Made by a program: the position numbers and the translations under genes
In this document: in pieces, positions 43,302 to 52,353 of the stretch
Layout: each line of letters opens with the position of its first letter
How positions within the stretch are numbered: position 1 is the stretch's first letter
DNA from: Halocynthiibacter sp049608145
Lineage (GTDB): Bacteria > Pseudomonadota > Alphaproteobacteria > Rhodobacterales > Rhodobacteraceae
Assembly (NCBI RefSeq): GCF_049608145.1
Contig: NZ_JBMYXF010000005.1
Location: forward strand, 1-64,000
Reading direction: 5' to 3'
Length of the DNA stretch: 64,000 nt
Notes under the pieces: model-generated
What the model saw: the letters and a program-made list of their open reading frames with translations, nothing else
Told to the model about the DNA's origin: nothing
Databases searched by the model: none

Positions 43302-43943
43302 TTACGCAGCATTTGGTGAAAGTTTTGTGATGAAAAGACGGAATGGGACCAGTGCGATTAACGCAATCGTAACCTTTACCAGCCAGTCAGCCACCGCGAG
43401 AGTCACCCAGAGAGGCGCTTCAGGGCCGCTTATCAGGAAGGGCGCAGGACCCCAGGCCCAGTTGATCGCAGCATCGGCATTTTCACCAAAGAAGGTGACG
43501 GACGCAGAAAACGCGATGGTGAAAAACAGCGCTGTGTCTACGATGGATCCGATGAAGGTTGACGCCAGCGGCGCACGCCACCAGCTGCCTTCGCGCAGGC
43601 GATCAAAGATCGCAACATCCAACATCTGTGCGCAGAAGAACGCAACGCCAGATGCAACGGCAACGCGCAACGGCACGGCGGCAAATTCGAAACCATCACC
43701 CTGCAACATGATCTGGCTGCCAATCAGGGAACAGATCACCCCGGTGATGAAACCCACCAGAACGACTTTGCGGGCAGCAGGGGCCCCATAGATGCGGTTC
43801 ATCAGGTCAGTGACGAGGAAAGCGAAAGGATAGGTGAAAGCACCCCATGTCAGCAGGCCGTCAAGCAGCAGGAACTGAACCAGGATGTTAGAGGCAACCA
43901 CAATGGCGGCCATGGCAATGATGCCAGGAATAAGACGTGTCAT
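43302..43943 (-). CDS. yhhQ: Queuosine precursor transporter (YhhQ/VUT family)
   Basis: A 213-residue inner-membrane protein with six hydrophobic segments that imports preQ0/preQ1 for queuosine synthesis. Family features are TYPFAFLVTDLMNRIYG and the charged AFFCAQMLDVAIFDRLR, ending PFRLFITKLSPNAA. The ATG at 43943 is chosen over a TTG at 43964, which has no ribosome site. No preQ1 riboswitch is evident in the 67 bases upstream. Confidence 0.92.
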   Translation of the reverse strand: MTRLIPGIIAMAAIVVASNILVQFLLLDGLLTWGAFTYPFAFLVTDLMNRIYGAPAARKVVLVGFITGVICSLIGSQIMLQGDGFEFAAVPLRVAVASGVAFFCAQMLDVAIFDRLREGSWWRAPLASTFIGSIVDTALFFTIAFSASVTFFGENADAAINWAWGPAPFLISGPEAPLWVTLAVADWLVKVTIALIALVPFRLFITKLSPNAA

Positions 43944-44030
43944 GATTTGATCCCGTTTTATCAAGGTAGCGGAGAACTCGGCCCCATCTCATACGGGACG
44001 GCGCGCTTTAACATGAGGTTCGCAGATAAA

Positions 44031-44924
44031 TCAAGGGATCATGTATTCCACAAATTCAGTGCGCTGGAGGATAAAGTAATTGTTGTCTGACACCATGGTG
44101 ATGCGGATGTGCCCTTGATCGTCTCGCCAGAGGGCGATGCCTTCCAGATTGTCGTGTTGGCCGGGGGCAGTTTCCAGAATGATTTCGCCGTCAGATATCA
44201 TATTGCCAGAGATGCGGAAACGGCGGATGCGGCTGGCAAACCCGGTAAGTGCCAGGCGACGTTCCAGAAGATATAGATCACCATCAGAAGAAAAATCAGC
44301 GCCCACAGGTAGATAGTCCCCGACGCGCGGGATTAGAAAGGGTTGATCCCATATGTTATCGCGAAAACGCCAGACGGGAAAATCACTGCCGTCACGTGTG
44401 TCTTCGGGCAGGGTATAAAATGTTCCGGCGCTATCTACGGCAAGGGCTTCCAATGCGGCGTTTTCAGGCATCTTCTGAAAATCGTCAGGGCGTTCAAACC
44501 GATTTAACCCAGCGCTTGGCAACCGGGGGTGTGGGAGGGCAGACAGGCGGGGGATACCTTCAAACGAAATGACAATTCGCCCATCGTTTGTCAGGGCAAG
44601 CCCTTCGCTGTCACCCGACTTTCCATGAAATGCTGTACCGCCTTCCTGTAAAAGCGGGATTGGCGCGCGGACCATAACATCGGTGATGTGCTCATTCTGT
44701 CGGGCAAACTGCCCTTCAAACAAAATGGAACGATCGCTTAGGGCAAAGAAACTGTTGCCGTTTTCACTGATCTCAAGGCCTGACAAGCCGCCAAAGCCCG
44801 GAATATGATTGCCGACGGTATAGTTGTCCAGGAAAACAGCCTGTGCAGGCGGTAGCTGATCCCCCACCATCGCAGCGGGGGACAGCAGAGCAAGGATTAG
44901 CGTGCTTCTAAAACGCCAGCACAT
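44031..44924 (-). CDS. Exported esterase-like phytase-fold protein
   Basis: A 297-residue protein with an N-terminal signal sequence and a beta-propeller-like body of the 'esterase-like activity of phytase' family: FGGLSGLEISENGNSFFALSDR, DSEGLALTNDGRIVISFEG, ALEALAVDSAGTFYTLPED and HDNLEGIALWRDDQGHIRIT (each cited in part). Members are periplasmic or secreted; phosphoesterase activity is suggested but not well established. It overlaps mepA by 28 bases and is cotranscribed with it. Confidence 0.85.
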   Translation of the reverse strand: MCWRFRSTLILALLSPAAMVGDQLPPAQAVFLDNYTVGNHIPGFGGLSGLEISENGNSFFALSDRSILFEGQFARQNEHITDVMVRAPIPLLQEGGTAFHGKSGDSEGLALTNDGRIVISFEGIPRLSALPHPRLPSAGLNRFERPDDFQKMPENAALEALAVDSAGTFYTLPEDTRDGSDFPVWRFRDNIWDQPFLIPRVGDYLPVGADFSSDGDLYLLERRLALTGFASRIRRFRISGNMISDGEIILETAPGQHDNLEGIALWRDDQGHIRITMVSDNNYFILQRTEFVEYMIP

Positions 44925-45778
44925 TGTCGGGGCAGATCTGTCAGTGTCAGTTCGCGCCGTGGCTGTGGGGCTGGGGCGTTTGGATCGCGTGGCTGTGGGG
45001 GCGGCGGATCAAGAATGTCATTCACCCAACGTTGTGCATCGGCGCAGCCATCACCGGCGGGCGGCGGGGCCTGATCTTCGCAATTGCGTGATCCGCGCTG
45101 ACAGCGCAGGCGCACATGGAAATGATAATGATGCCCATACCAAGGCCGGATCTTACGCAGCCAAGCACGATCACCGGTTTCATCGTTGCACATTTGAACT
45201 TTCGCGCCCGGAAACACAAAGATGCGGGCAACTTCAGGATCCTGGGCTGCGGCACGCATGATGGCGTGGTGTTCCGGTGTCCAGTTGTCATTCACAAAGG
45301 CGCCACCTGCGCGGCGCATGGAAATCGAGCTGATGTTTTCACGGCGATTGCGTGAAAGGTTCAGGTTCATTGCCGGGCGCATCCAGACATCGATGTCCAG
45401 GCCAATCTGATGTGACCGGTGACCGGATAACATGGGGCCGCCACGGGGTTGTGACATGTCACCGATATACAAACCGTTCCAACCAATTCGGCGGGCTTCG
45501 CGGGACAGTCGTTGTACAAAGTCAACGGTGCGCGGATGGGCCCAGTTGCGGTTGCGGGACAGACGCATCGCCTGCCATGTCGGACCAGTTTCAGCCAGTT
45601 GTTCCCCACCGGCAAGGCAGCCTTTGGCGTAAGATCCATGGGATCTTGCCCGCTGAGATGACGCATCATCATGGGCACCAAATAGCTGTTTGGCCGGCGT
45701 GTTCTGGGCCTGTGTGGCGGTGGTTCCGGACAGGCTGGTGCCAAGCACCAGAAATGCGGAAACAATAAGATGTTTCAT
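44897..45778 (-). CDS. mepA: Penicillin-insensitive murein endopeptidase
   Basis: A 293-residue periplasmic LAS-family metalloendopeptidase that cuts D-Ala-mDAP cross-links in peptidoglycan. A signal peptide ends near TTATQAQ. The zinc ligands are seen in LSGHRSHQIGLDIDVW and YGHHYHFHVRLRC, the characteristic HxxxxxxD and HxH pattern. The C-terminal 60 residues are Pro-rich (DPPPPQPRDPNAPAPQPRR), probably a flexible tail. Confidence 0.94.
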   Translation of the reverse strand: MKHLIVSAFLVLGTSLSGTTATQAQNTPAKQLFGAHDDASSQRARSHGSYAKGCLAGGEQLAETGPTWQAMRLSRNRNWAHPRTVDFVQRLSREARRIGWNGLYIGDMSQPRGGPMLSGHRSHQIGLDIDVWMRPAMNLNLSRNRRENISSISMRRAGGAFVNDNWTPEHHAIMRAAAQDPEVARIFVFPGAKVQMCNDETGDRAWLRKIRPWYGHHYHFHVRLRCQRGSRNCEDQAPPPAGDGCADAQRWVNDILDPPPPQPRDPNAPAPQPRRELTLTDLPRQCAGVLEAR

Positions 45779-45790
45779 AAAATAGCCTCG

Positions 45791-47125
45791 TTACGAATAC
45801 TGCTCACCATCAGGTTTAACCCATTTCAACAAGATCAGACCAATCAGGAAAAGCGCAATAAGCGGAGTAATGCCCAAGACCTGGCTGCCCGTGGCGGAAG
45901 TGACAAAGAAAATCAAGAAAGGAGCCAGGAAAGATGTCGCTTTGCCTGCCAGAGCATAAAGACCAAATGCTTCGGTCATACGATCTGGGTTGGCCTGACG
46001 CACCATCATGGTTCGGCTGGCAGATTGCAGTGCGCCACCTGCCGCGCCAATGGTGCCGCCGAGAATATAGAAGGCGACATCGGGCAAGCTGGAATCGGGG
46101 CCGACAGGAATGCCAAAGACTGCTTCGCGATTCACAAACACCACAAGGACGGCAACGACGGTCAGGGTCAAAACACAGATGGTTATCACGGGTTTAGGTC
46201 CGAATTTTGCGTCGGCACGTCCACCGATCCATGCGAAAATGGCCCCTGTGATAATAGCGAGAATTCCGAAGATGCCCGTGTCAACGACGCTCCATTCAAG
46301 GACACCAGCCGCGTAAAGGCCGCCGAAGGTGAAGATACCGTTCAACGCATCACGGTAGAACATAGATGATACAAGATAGGCCATCAGGCTGCGCTGGGCG
46401 GGCAGGTGTGACAGGGTCTGGCCCAAGGATTTGATCGCATCGGTGACTTTAAACACAGACACAGTGGACTGTTTCGGATCGCGCACCCACAAGAAAAACG
46501 GGATCATACCTAGAATGAACCAAATGGATGTCAGCGGACCCACAAATCGTGTGCCTTCGCGTTGACTGGCATCAAATCCAAACAAAGGGTCAATCCCGAT
46601 CAGAGTTTTGCCATTGCCCTGTTCTGCGAAACACAAAAGCATAATGACAAGGGTGACAAGACCGCCAATATAACCAAAGGCCCAACCGTTGCCTGAAATG
46701 CGTCCGACTTCTTCGCGTGGTCCAAGATCTGGCAGCATGGAATTTGTAAAGATCGTTGCAAACTCCATCCCGATCAGGCCGACCACAAAGAAAATCATCA
46801 CAAGGGTTATGTTCATGTTTTCAGGTGTCGCCATCCATAATCCAGCTGATCCGACGACATACATCATGGAAAACAACCAGATCCAGCGCACGCGATTGCC
46901 TGCATTATCCGCAATAGCGCCTAGGATTGGGGCCGTCAGCGCGATAATCAGACCGGCCATACCTACATACCAACCCCAGAGCGCCTGGGCTTCGGCGCCA
47001 TCGCCCACGACAGATTTGATGTAGGGGCCGAAAATGAAGGTCAGAAGCAGGGTGTTGTAGGGTTGACTGGCCCAGTCAAAAAAGAACCAGCCCCATACTT
47101 TTTTGCGCAATGAAATCTCGGCCAA
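45791..47125 (-). CDS. MFS permease of the UMF1 family
   Basis: A 444-residue transporter with about 12 membrane segments. The opening KVWGWFFFDWASQPYNTLLL, with an Asp in the first segment, and GRISGNGWAFGYIGGL are characteristic of the UMF1/Atg22-like group. In fungi Atg22 exports vacuolar amino acids; bacterial members are uncharacterised, so the substrate is unknown. It is 12 bases upstream of mepA on the same strand. Confidence 0.9.
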   Translation of the reverse strand: MAEISLRKKVWGWFFFDWASQPYNTLLLTFIFGPYIKSVVGDGAEAQALWGWYVGMAGLIIALTAPILGAIADNAGNRVRWIWLFSMMYVVGSAGLWMATPENMNITLVMIFFVVGLIGMEFATIFTNSMLPDLGPREEVGRISGNGWAFGYIGGLVTLVIMLLCFAEQGNGKTLIGIDPLFGFDASQREGTRFVGPLTSIWFILGMIPFFLWVRDPKQSTVSVFKVTDAIKSLGQTLSHLPAQRSLMAYLVSSMFYRDALNGIFTFGGLYAAGVLEWSVVDTGIFGILAIITGAIFAWIGGRADAKFGPKPVITICVLTLTVVAVLVVFVNREAVFGIPVGPDSSLPDVAFYILGGTIGAAGGALQSASRTMMVRQANPDRMTEAFGLYALAGKATSFLAPFLIFFVTSATGSQVLGITPLIALFLIGLILLKWVKPDGEQYS

Positions 47126-47197
47126 ACCATGCCCCTTTAATACCTGTTTCAGACGGTATGACAGGGAATGTAGACATCAGGCAAGGTTCAATGCAGC

Positions 47198-47743
47198 TTA
47201 GCCGTCGTAAGGATTTGGTTCCGGAGGCCAGGGGCGCTGGGCATCTGCATCGATCCAGGCCTGCGCCCAATCCGGCAATGCCGGACTTTCCAATGTAATT
47301 CCCATGGCTTCGGGCACACGGTGTGGGGCGACGATGCCGGATTTATCTGTGACAGCGGCACGCAGCAACATATGACCGGTGCAGTGTTCTTTCCGCCACA
47401 GGCTTTGTTCCATATAGACGAAACGATCGTCCCAACCGATCAGACGCGTACGCATTTCAACTTTGTGAAACGCGCGCACCCGCTTGCGATAGCGCACAGA
47501 CACACCCGCAACGGCCATGCCCCAGCCCTTTTTACGCACAAGGCCAATGATGCCAATGCGCATAGAGTGGGGCACACGTCCGAGATCAAACATGGTCAGG
47601 GTGCGGCCGTTGTTCAATTCAAGCCAGAAATCCAGATCCCAGGGCCAGCAGACATGGTGGGATACATGCGTTTCAAAGAAACCAAGAGGCTTGGCGCGCC
47701 AGTTTATCGCGATTTCTTTGGCCATGCGGAATATCGGATACAT
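47198..47743 (-). CDS. Acyl-CoA thioesterase-like hotdog-fold protein
   Basis: A 181-residue protein of the 4HBT/hotdog type. It has the N-terminal helix-strand (FFETHVSHHVCWPWDLDFWLELNNGR, cited in part) followed by alternating strands (VSVRYRKRVRAFHKVEMR). The ATG at 47743 has AAGGGG seven bases upstream. Acyl-CoA or acyl-ACP thioesterase activity is the family expectation; the catalytic residue cannot be assigned confidently. It is divergent from yggT. Confidence 0.8.
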   Translation of the reverse strand: MYPIFRMAKEIAINWRAKPLGFFETHVSHHVCWPWDLDFWLELNNGRTLTMFDLGRVPHSMRIGIIGLVRKKGWGMAVAGVSVRYRKRVRAFHKVEMRTRLIGWDDRFVYMEQSLWRKEHCTGHMLLRAAVTDKSGIVAPHRVPEAMGITLESPALPDWAQAWIDADAQRPWPPEPNPYDG

Positions 47744-47866
47744 AATGTGCCCCTTGTGAATTTTTCTGTGTCGTTAACGTCAAATGCGGAAAAGACCAGC
47801 ATAACCTTGCGTGATGTCCGCAGATTGCATAACTGCGTAGGGAACAAAATACAGGAGCCGGACAAA

Positions 47867-48151
47867 ATGGTAATTTATCAACTGCTGCAGCTGATCCTTG
47901 GTGTCGCCTATATGATCATGATTGCGCATATTATCATGAGCTGGCTGATCAGCTTTCAGGTACTGAACACACAACAACCTCTGGTTTGGCAGTTGTGGAC
48001 GGGTTTGAACCGTCTGCTGGAACCTGTCTATGCCCCGATCCGTCAGGTGTTGCCTGATACGCGCCCGCTTGATCTGGCGCCTCTTGTCGCGTTTGTCGGA
48101 TTGATCGCATTGCGCAGCATCATTCTTCCGGCCCTATTCGGTCTGGGCTAG
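47867..48151 (+). CDS. YggT family membrane protein
   Basis: A 94-residue inner-membrane protein with two YggT-type hydrophobic hairpins (VAYMIMIAHIIMSWLISF and the C-terminal APLVAFVGLIALRSIILP) and the signature NRLLEPVYAPIRQVLP. The ATG at 47867 follows AGGAG by nine bases; the much longer open frame upstream is antisense to the thioesterase gene and not coding. YggT proteins are linked to cell-envelope and division functions and osmotic stress. The stop is TAG. Confidence 0.93.
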   Translation: MVIYQLLQLILGVAYMIMIAHIIMSWLISFQVLNTQQPLVWQLWTGLNRLLEPVYAPIRQVLPDTRPLDLAPLVAFVGLIALRSIILPALFGLG

Positions 48152-48214
48152 GGTGCTTGCTGCTGAATCCTGCCTGTGTGATAACCGTTCAAAACACGGA
48201 TAAATCCACAGGCA

Positions 48215-50263
48215 ATGCAGGCACTTCGCGATAATCTTTCTTCTGTTTTCGGGTTTTCGGATTTCCGCCCCGGTCAGGCCGAGGTGGCCGAGGCCGTCTA
48301 TAGTGGTGAAAATACTTTGGCTATCATGCCAACGGGTGGCGGGAAATCGTTGTGTTTTCAACTGCCTGCCTTGTTTCGTGATGGCGTAACAGTTGTTATT
48401 TCCCCCCTGATTGCTTTGATGCGGGATCAGGTGCGCGCTCTGCGTGAAGCCGGGGTTGAAGCGGGTGCGCTGACATCTCAGAATACGGACGAAGAAACGG
48501 ATGCCGTGTTTGATGCGCTGCGTGATGGGCGTTTAAAGCTATTGTATCTTGCACCGGAACGCCTGGCGTCAGGTGCCACGCAAAATATGCTGCAACGTTC
48601 GAACTGCACCATGATCGCGGTGGACGAAGCCCATTGTGTCAGTCAGTGGGGGCATGATTTTCGCCCGGATTATCTGCGTATCGGCGAGCTGCGGAAACAA
48701 TTGGGCGTACCTTTGGCCGCCTTCACGGCAACGGCGGATGAAGAAACCCGGGCTGAAATTGTCACGCGTCTGTTTGATGGCGAGGCCCCGAAAACGTTTT
48801 TGCATGGGTTTGACCGACCCAATCTGCATTTGGCCTTTCGTGCGAAAAATCAGCCGCGCAATCAGATCCTTGAATTTGCTGCGGCGCGCAAAGGGCAATC
48901 GGGCATTGTGTATTGCGGCACACGGGCCAAAACTGAAAGCCTGGCGAAGGCCCTGAATGATGCGGGACATGTCGCTTGTCACTATCATGGTGGTATGGAA
49001 GCGGATGACCGTCGATTGGTCGAAAATCGGTTCCAGCGCGAAGATGGTCTGGTGGTGGCGGCGACTGTGGCCTTTGGCATGGGCGTGGATAAGCCTGATG
49101 TGCGTTGGGTTGCCCATGCGGATCTGCCCAAATCTATCGAAGCATATTATCAGGAAATCGGGCGTGGCGGGCGGGACGGTGCGCCGGCGGAAACTCTGAC
49201 GCTTTACGGATCTGATGACATTCGTTTTCGCCGCACCCAGATTGACGAAGGTCTTGCCCCCGCTGAACGGCGCATGGCAGATCACGGGCGTCTAAATGCG
49301 TTGCTGGGGCTGGCGGAATCACTGGCGTGTCGGCGGGTAAAGCTGTTGGGATATTTCGGTGAAGATGCGGAACCCTGCGGAAACTGCGATTTGTGTCAAA
49401 CCCCTCCGGAAACCTTTGACGGCACCACCGCTGTGCGCAAAGCGTTATCTGCAATTTTGCGCACTGGTGAATATTTTGGATCCGGGCATCTGATCGAGAT
49501 CCTGCTGGGTAAAACCACGGATAAAATTGAACATCACGGACATGAAAAATTGCCGACATTTGGCGTGGGGCAGGAATACACGCGCCAACAATGGCAGGGG
49601 ATTTTCCGTCAGATGATGGGGCATGATCTGGTGCGCCCTGACCGTGAACGTTTTGGTGCGCTGCGCATGACCGAAGCCGCACGTCCATTGTTGCGTGACG
49701 AAACCACGATCGAATTGCGCAAAGACAGTATCCGTAAATCGACTTCCCGTAGGCCGGCCGTCAAAACACTGGTCAGTGAAGATGACGCGCCACTGTTGTC
49801 CGCATTGAAAGCTAAGCGCCGTGCCTTGGCAGAAACCGCGAATGTGCCTGCCTATATCATTTTCAATGATAAAACCCTGATTGAAATGGCAGAAACACGC
49901 CCGGCCAATCTGGATCAAATGGCGCAGGTGTCGGGCGTAGGGGCGAAAAAACTGGAAAGCTATGGCGCGGCCTTTTTAGAAGTTATCGCCGGGGAAAAGC
50001 CTGCAGATATGCACCCGGTGCGCCGTTCAATGGCGGGAAAACCTTCTGGTGAATTGTTTGATCGGTTGGCGCAGGTACATCTGGATCTGCAGCGCGGCGA
50101 AGATGGGATCGATAAACCGGTTTCCTGCAGCCAAAGCACCCTGCGCCAGATCGCCGAGCGTCGCCCAGGAAGCATCGCGGCGCTTGCAAGTATTCCGGGC
50201 ATGGATGAATTGCGGACAGACCGTTTCGGGACCGCATTTCTGGCTGAAATCAGTATCGGTTAA
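48215..50263 (+). CDS. recQ: ATP-dependent DNA helicase RecQ
   Basis: A 682-residue 3'-5' DNA helicase for recombination and fork repair. Helicase motifs are MPTGGGKSLCFQLPA (I), VDEAHCVSQWGHDF (II), FTATADEETRAEI (III), VAFGMGVDKPDVRWVAH (V) and QEIGRGGRDGAP (VI). The zinc-binding cysteines are in SLACRRV and EPCGNCDLCQ. The C-terminal part contains a winged-helix region and two HRDC-like modules, about 525-600 and 605-682, each with an 'AxxRPxxxxxxxxxxG' pattern. The last four bases overlap the convergent sensor-kinase gene. Confidence 0.97.
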   Translation: MQALRDNLSSVFGFSDFRPGQAEVAEAVYSGENTLAIMPTGGGKSLCFQLPALFRDGVTVVISPLIALMRDQVRALREAGVEAGALTSQNTDEETDAVFDALRDGRLKLLYLAPERLASGATQNMLQRSNCTMIAVDEAHCVSQWGHDFRPDYLRIGELRKQLGVPLAAFTATADEETRAEIVTRLFDGEAPKTFLHGFDRPNLHLAFRAKNQPRNQILEFAAARKGQSGIVYCGTRAKTESLAKALNDAGHVACHYHGGMEADDRRLVENRFQREDGLVVAATVAFGMGVDKPDVRWVAHADLPKSIEAYYQEIGRGGRDGAPAETLTLYGSDDIRFRRTQIDEGLAPAERRMADHGRLNALLGLAESLACRRVKLLGYFGEDAEPCGNCDLCQTPPETFDGTTAVRKALSAILRTGEYFGSGHLIEILLGKTTDKIEHHGHEKLPTFGVGQEYTRQQWQGIFRQMMGHDLVRPDRERFGALRMTEAARPLLRDETTIELRKDSIRKSTSRRPAVKTLVSEDDAPLLSALKAKRRALAETANVPAYIIFNDKTLIEMAETRPANLDQMAQVSGVGAKKLESYGAAFLEVIAGEKPADMHPVRRSMAGKPSGELFDRLAQVHLDLQRGEDGIDKPVSCSQSTLRQIAERRPGSIAALASIPGMDELRTDRFGTAFLAEISIG

Positions 50264-52200
50264 CGGGCTTCATCCTCTTCGAGAGATGCGCAGTTTTCCG
50301 GGACGGCGTCCTGTATCTGTTCAATGATAAGGGCTTTTTTTAAGGGTTTTGTCAGATAGTGTGTCACACCGGCGGCGAAGATGGAATCTGAATCGCCGTC
50401 CATTGCGTGGGCTGTCACGGCAACGATTGGCACAGGGGATTGCCCCGTTTCGTTTTCCAGACGTCGGATTTCTGCGGTGGCCTGTTTGCCGTCCATCTTT
50501 GGCATGGAAATATCCATGAACATCAGATCAGGCTTGAAATCTTGCCAAAACGCCACGGCTTCCAGCCCGTTTTCAGCGAATTTCAGATCAATATTCAGAG
50601 TTTTCACCATTTTACTGAACACCAGTCGGTTGGTTTTATTGTCTTCCGCCGCAAGTACGCGCATTTTTCGGGGCAATTGCACGGTGGGTTCAGGTGTGGG
50701 GTTTTCAATTTTGGGCTCTGCATCCGGTAAAGGATCGACCTGTTCCGGTGTATTTTCGATGGATGATGGCAAGGGATCGGGGGGGATTGCAGTGTCACTG
50801 CCAGGGGCACATTCTTCTGTTTTATGCAGGCCCGCGATAATTTTGTTATTACTGAGTTCGGGGGGCAGAAAGGGCAGGGGAAGTTTCAGACCAAAACATG
50901 ACCCTTTACCGACAATGGAATCAACCCAGACATCGCCGCCCATCAGCTGGACCAGTTCCCGGGTGATGGCCAGACCAAGACCCGTGCCATCAAAGCTTCG
51001 GCTGTGTTCGTCTTCTGCCTGATTAAATTCACCAAAAATATGGTCAAGCTGGTCAGGTGGAATGCCGATGCCTGTGTCTTCGATTTCAATCCGCAGCAAC
51101 ATACGTTCTGAATCCGCGGTTTCAACGCCTGCGACCCGCAGTATCACCTGCCCTTCCAATGTGAACTTAATGGCATTGCCAAGAAGATTGATCATCACCT
51201 GACGGATGCGCCCGGGGTCTGCGATGAATTGTCGTGGCAGATCATCTTCCCATTGCAGAGACAATTTCAGGCCCTTGTCGGTTGCCGTTGGGCGCAGAAG
51301 GGTGCAGATTTCATCCAATGTCTGGAATAGATCAAAGGGTTCCGGGTGAAGTTGCAGCTTTCCGGCTTCGACTTTGGAATAGTCCAATACATCATTGATG
51401 ATAACGATCAGGGCCTCGCCAGAGCTTTTAATTGTATCCACATAAAGCTGTTGTTCGTCATCCAGTTCGCCTTCCTGCAACAGATCCGCCATACCAACGA
51501 CGCCATTCATAGGGGTGCGTAATTCATGGCTCATGTTGGCAAGGAAAGATGATTTGGCCCGATTGGCGGCTTCGGATTTGTCGCGGGCTTCTTTCAATTC
51601 CTGTTCATATCGGATCGTGGCGGTGATATCATGGGCCAAGGTTACCGTGTCGCCATTCGCAGCGCGACGGTCAATGACCTTGATAAACCGCTGGTTCCAC
51701 AATTTAACGATAATGTCGGGTGGACTGGACAAAAGCCAGCGTTCAAGCATTTCAGCCTGCCATTCTGAAGGGTGCTTTTGGCCAATATCAATAGCGCCTT
51801 CTTCCGCCAGAAGTTCCACAAGACGGCTGTAACTTGCGCCTGGCTGCGCTTCTTCCAGCCCGTCAAAAAGCTGGATGAAATTGTCATTCGCCGTAATCAA
51901 TCTTTGCGCGCTGTCAAACACTGCGAAACCATCCTGCAGGGTTTGGATCGAATTCCAAAGGCGCTGTTCAGCGGTGTCTAGGTCTGATCGCACCTGATGA
52001 TTTTCACCCTTTAGATGTTCTGCCTCTTCGCGCAGATGTTCGGCTTCTTCGCGTTTTTCGATGATCTGATCGGACAGTTGCAGGGCGTGTTGCCCCAGGC
52101 GTTTGTTGGCGTCAAAAAGTTCTACCTGCTTGAGTTCAAGCAGACGCTCGGCGGCAAGGCGACCGCGGCGTTCATGTGCAAGCTTTTCTGACAGGCTCAC
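50260..52200 (-). CDS. Hybrid sensor histidine kinase/response regulator
   Basis: A 646-residue cytoplasmic hybrid kinase without membrane segments. Domain order: N-terminal coiled coil (about 1-85, repeated EEAEHLREEAEHLK), a PAS domain (about 86-200), HisKA with the phospho-histidine H225 in SHELRTPMNG, HATPase (DVLDYSKVEAGKL, then NLLGNAIKF, DTGIGIP and FDGTGLGLAI), a Pro/Glu-rich linker (about 455-510), and a receiver (about 513-635) whose phospho-aspartate is in LMFMDISMPKMDG. The start is GTG with AGGAGA seven bases upstream. The signal is probably intracellular. No DNA-binding partner is adjacent. Confidence 0.93.
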   Translation of the reverse strand: MSLSEKLAHERRGRLAAERLLELKQVELFDANKRLGQHALQLSDQIIEKREEAEHLREEAEHLKGENHQVRSDLDTAEQRLWNSIQTLQDGFAVFDSAQRLITANDNFIQLFDGLEEAQPGASYSRLVELLAEEGAIDIGQKHPSEWQAEMLERWLLSSPPDIIVKLWNQRFIKVIDRRAANGDTVTLAHDITATIRYEQELKEARDKSEAANRAKSSFLANMSHELRTPMNGVVGMADLLQEGELDDEQQLYVDTIKSSGEALIVIINDVLDYSKVEAGKLQLHPEPFDLFQTLDEICTLLRPTATDKGLKLSLQWEDDLPRQFIADPGRIRQVMINLLGNAIKFTLEGQVILRVAGVETADSERMLLRIEIEDTGIGIPPDQLDHIFGEFNQAEDEHSRSFDGTGLGLAITRELVQLMGGDVWVDSIVGKGSCFGLKLPLPFLPPELSNNKIIAGLHKTEECAPGSDTAIPPDPLPSSIENTPEQVDPLPDAEPKIENPTPEPTVQLPRKMRVLAAEDNKTNRLVFSKMVKTLNIDLKFAENGLEAVAFWQDFKPDLMFMDISMPKMDGKQATAEIRRLENETGQSPVPIVAVTAHAMDGDSDSIFAAGVTHYLTKPLKKALIIEQIQDAVPENCASLEEDEAR

Positions 52201-52353
52201 CCTGTGTCTCCTGGAATGACAGATATTCGGGTCAAACTCTCAGATCAGGGTGAATAAGCTGTTAATCCGACACTGAAACATGCCGGATTAACGCATATTT
52301 TTCTGTAAAACATGCCCCAACCGCCCAAGATGGGTGTTTGGGGAAGTGCCCAT

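Noticed and set aside
43944..44010. preQ1 riboswitch upstream of the queuosine-precursor transporter
   Set aside because: GTTC and CTACC segments superficially recall a preQ1-I loop, but no matching P1 stem or A-rich tail could be drawn.
47321..48151. A 276-codon plus-strand frame ending in the YggT protein
   Set aside because: The first 180 codons are antisense to the thioesterase gene; the YggT-like part begins at ATG 47867 with its own AGGAG site.
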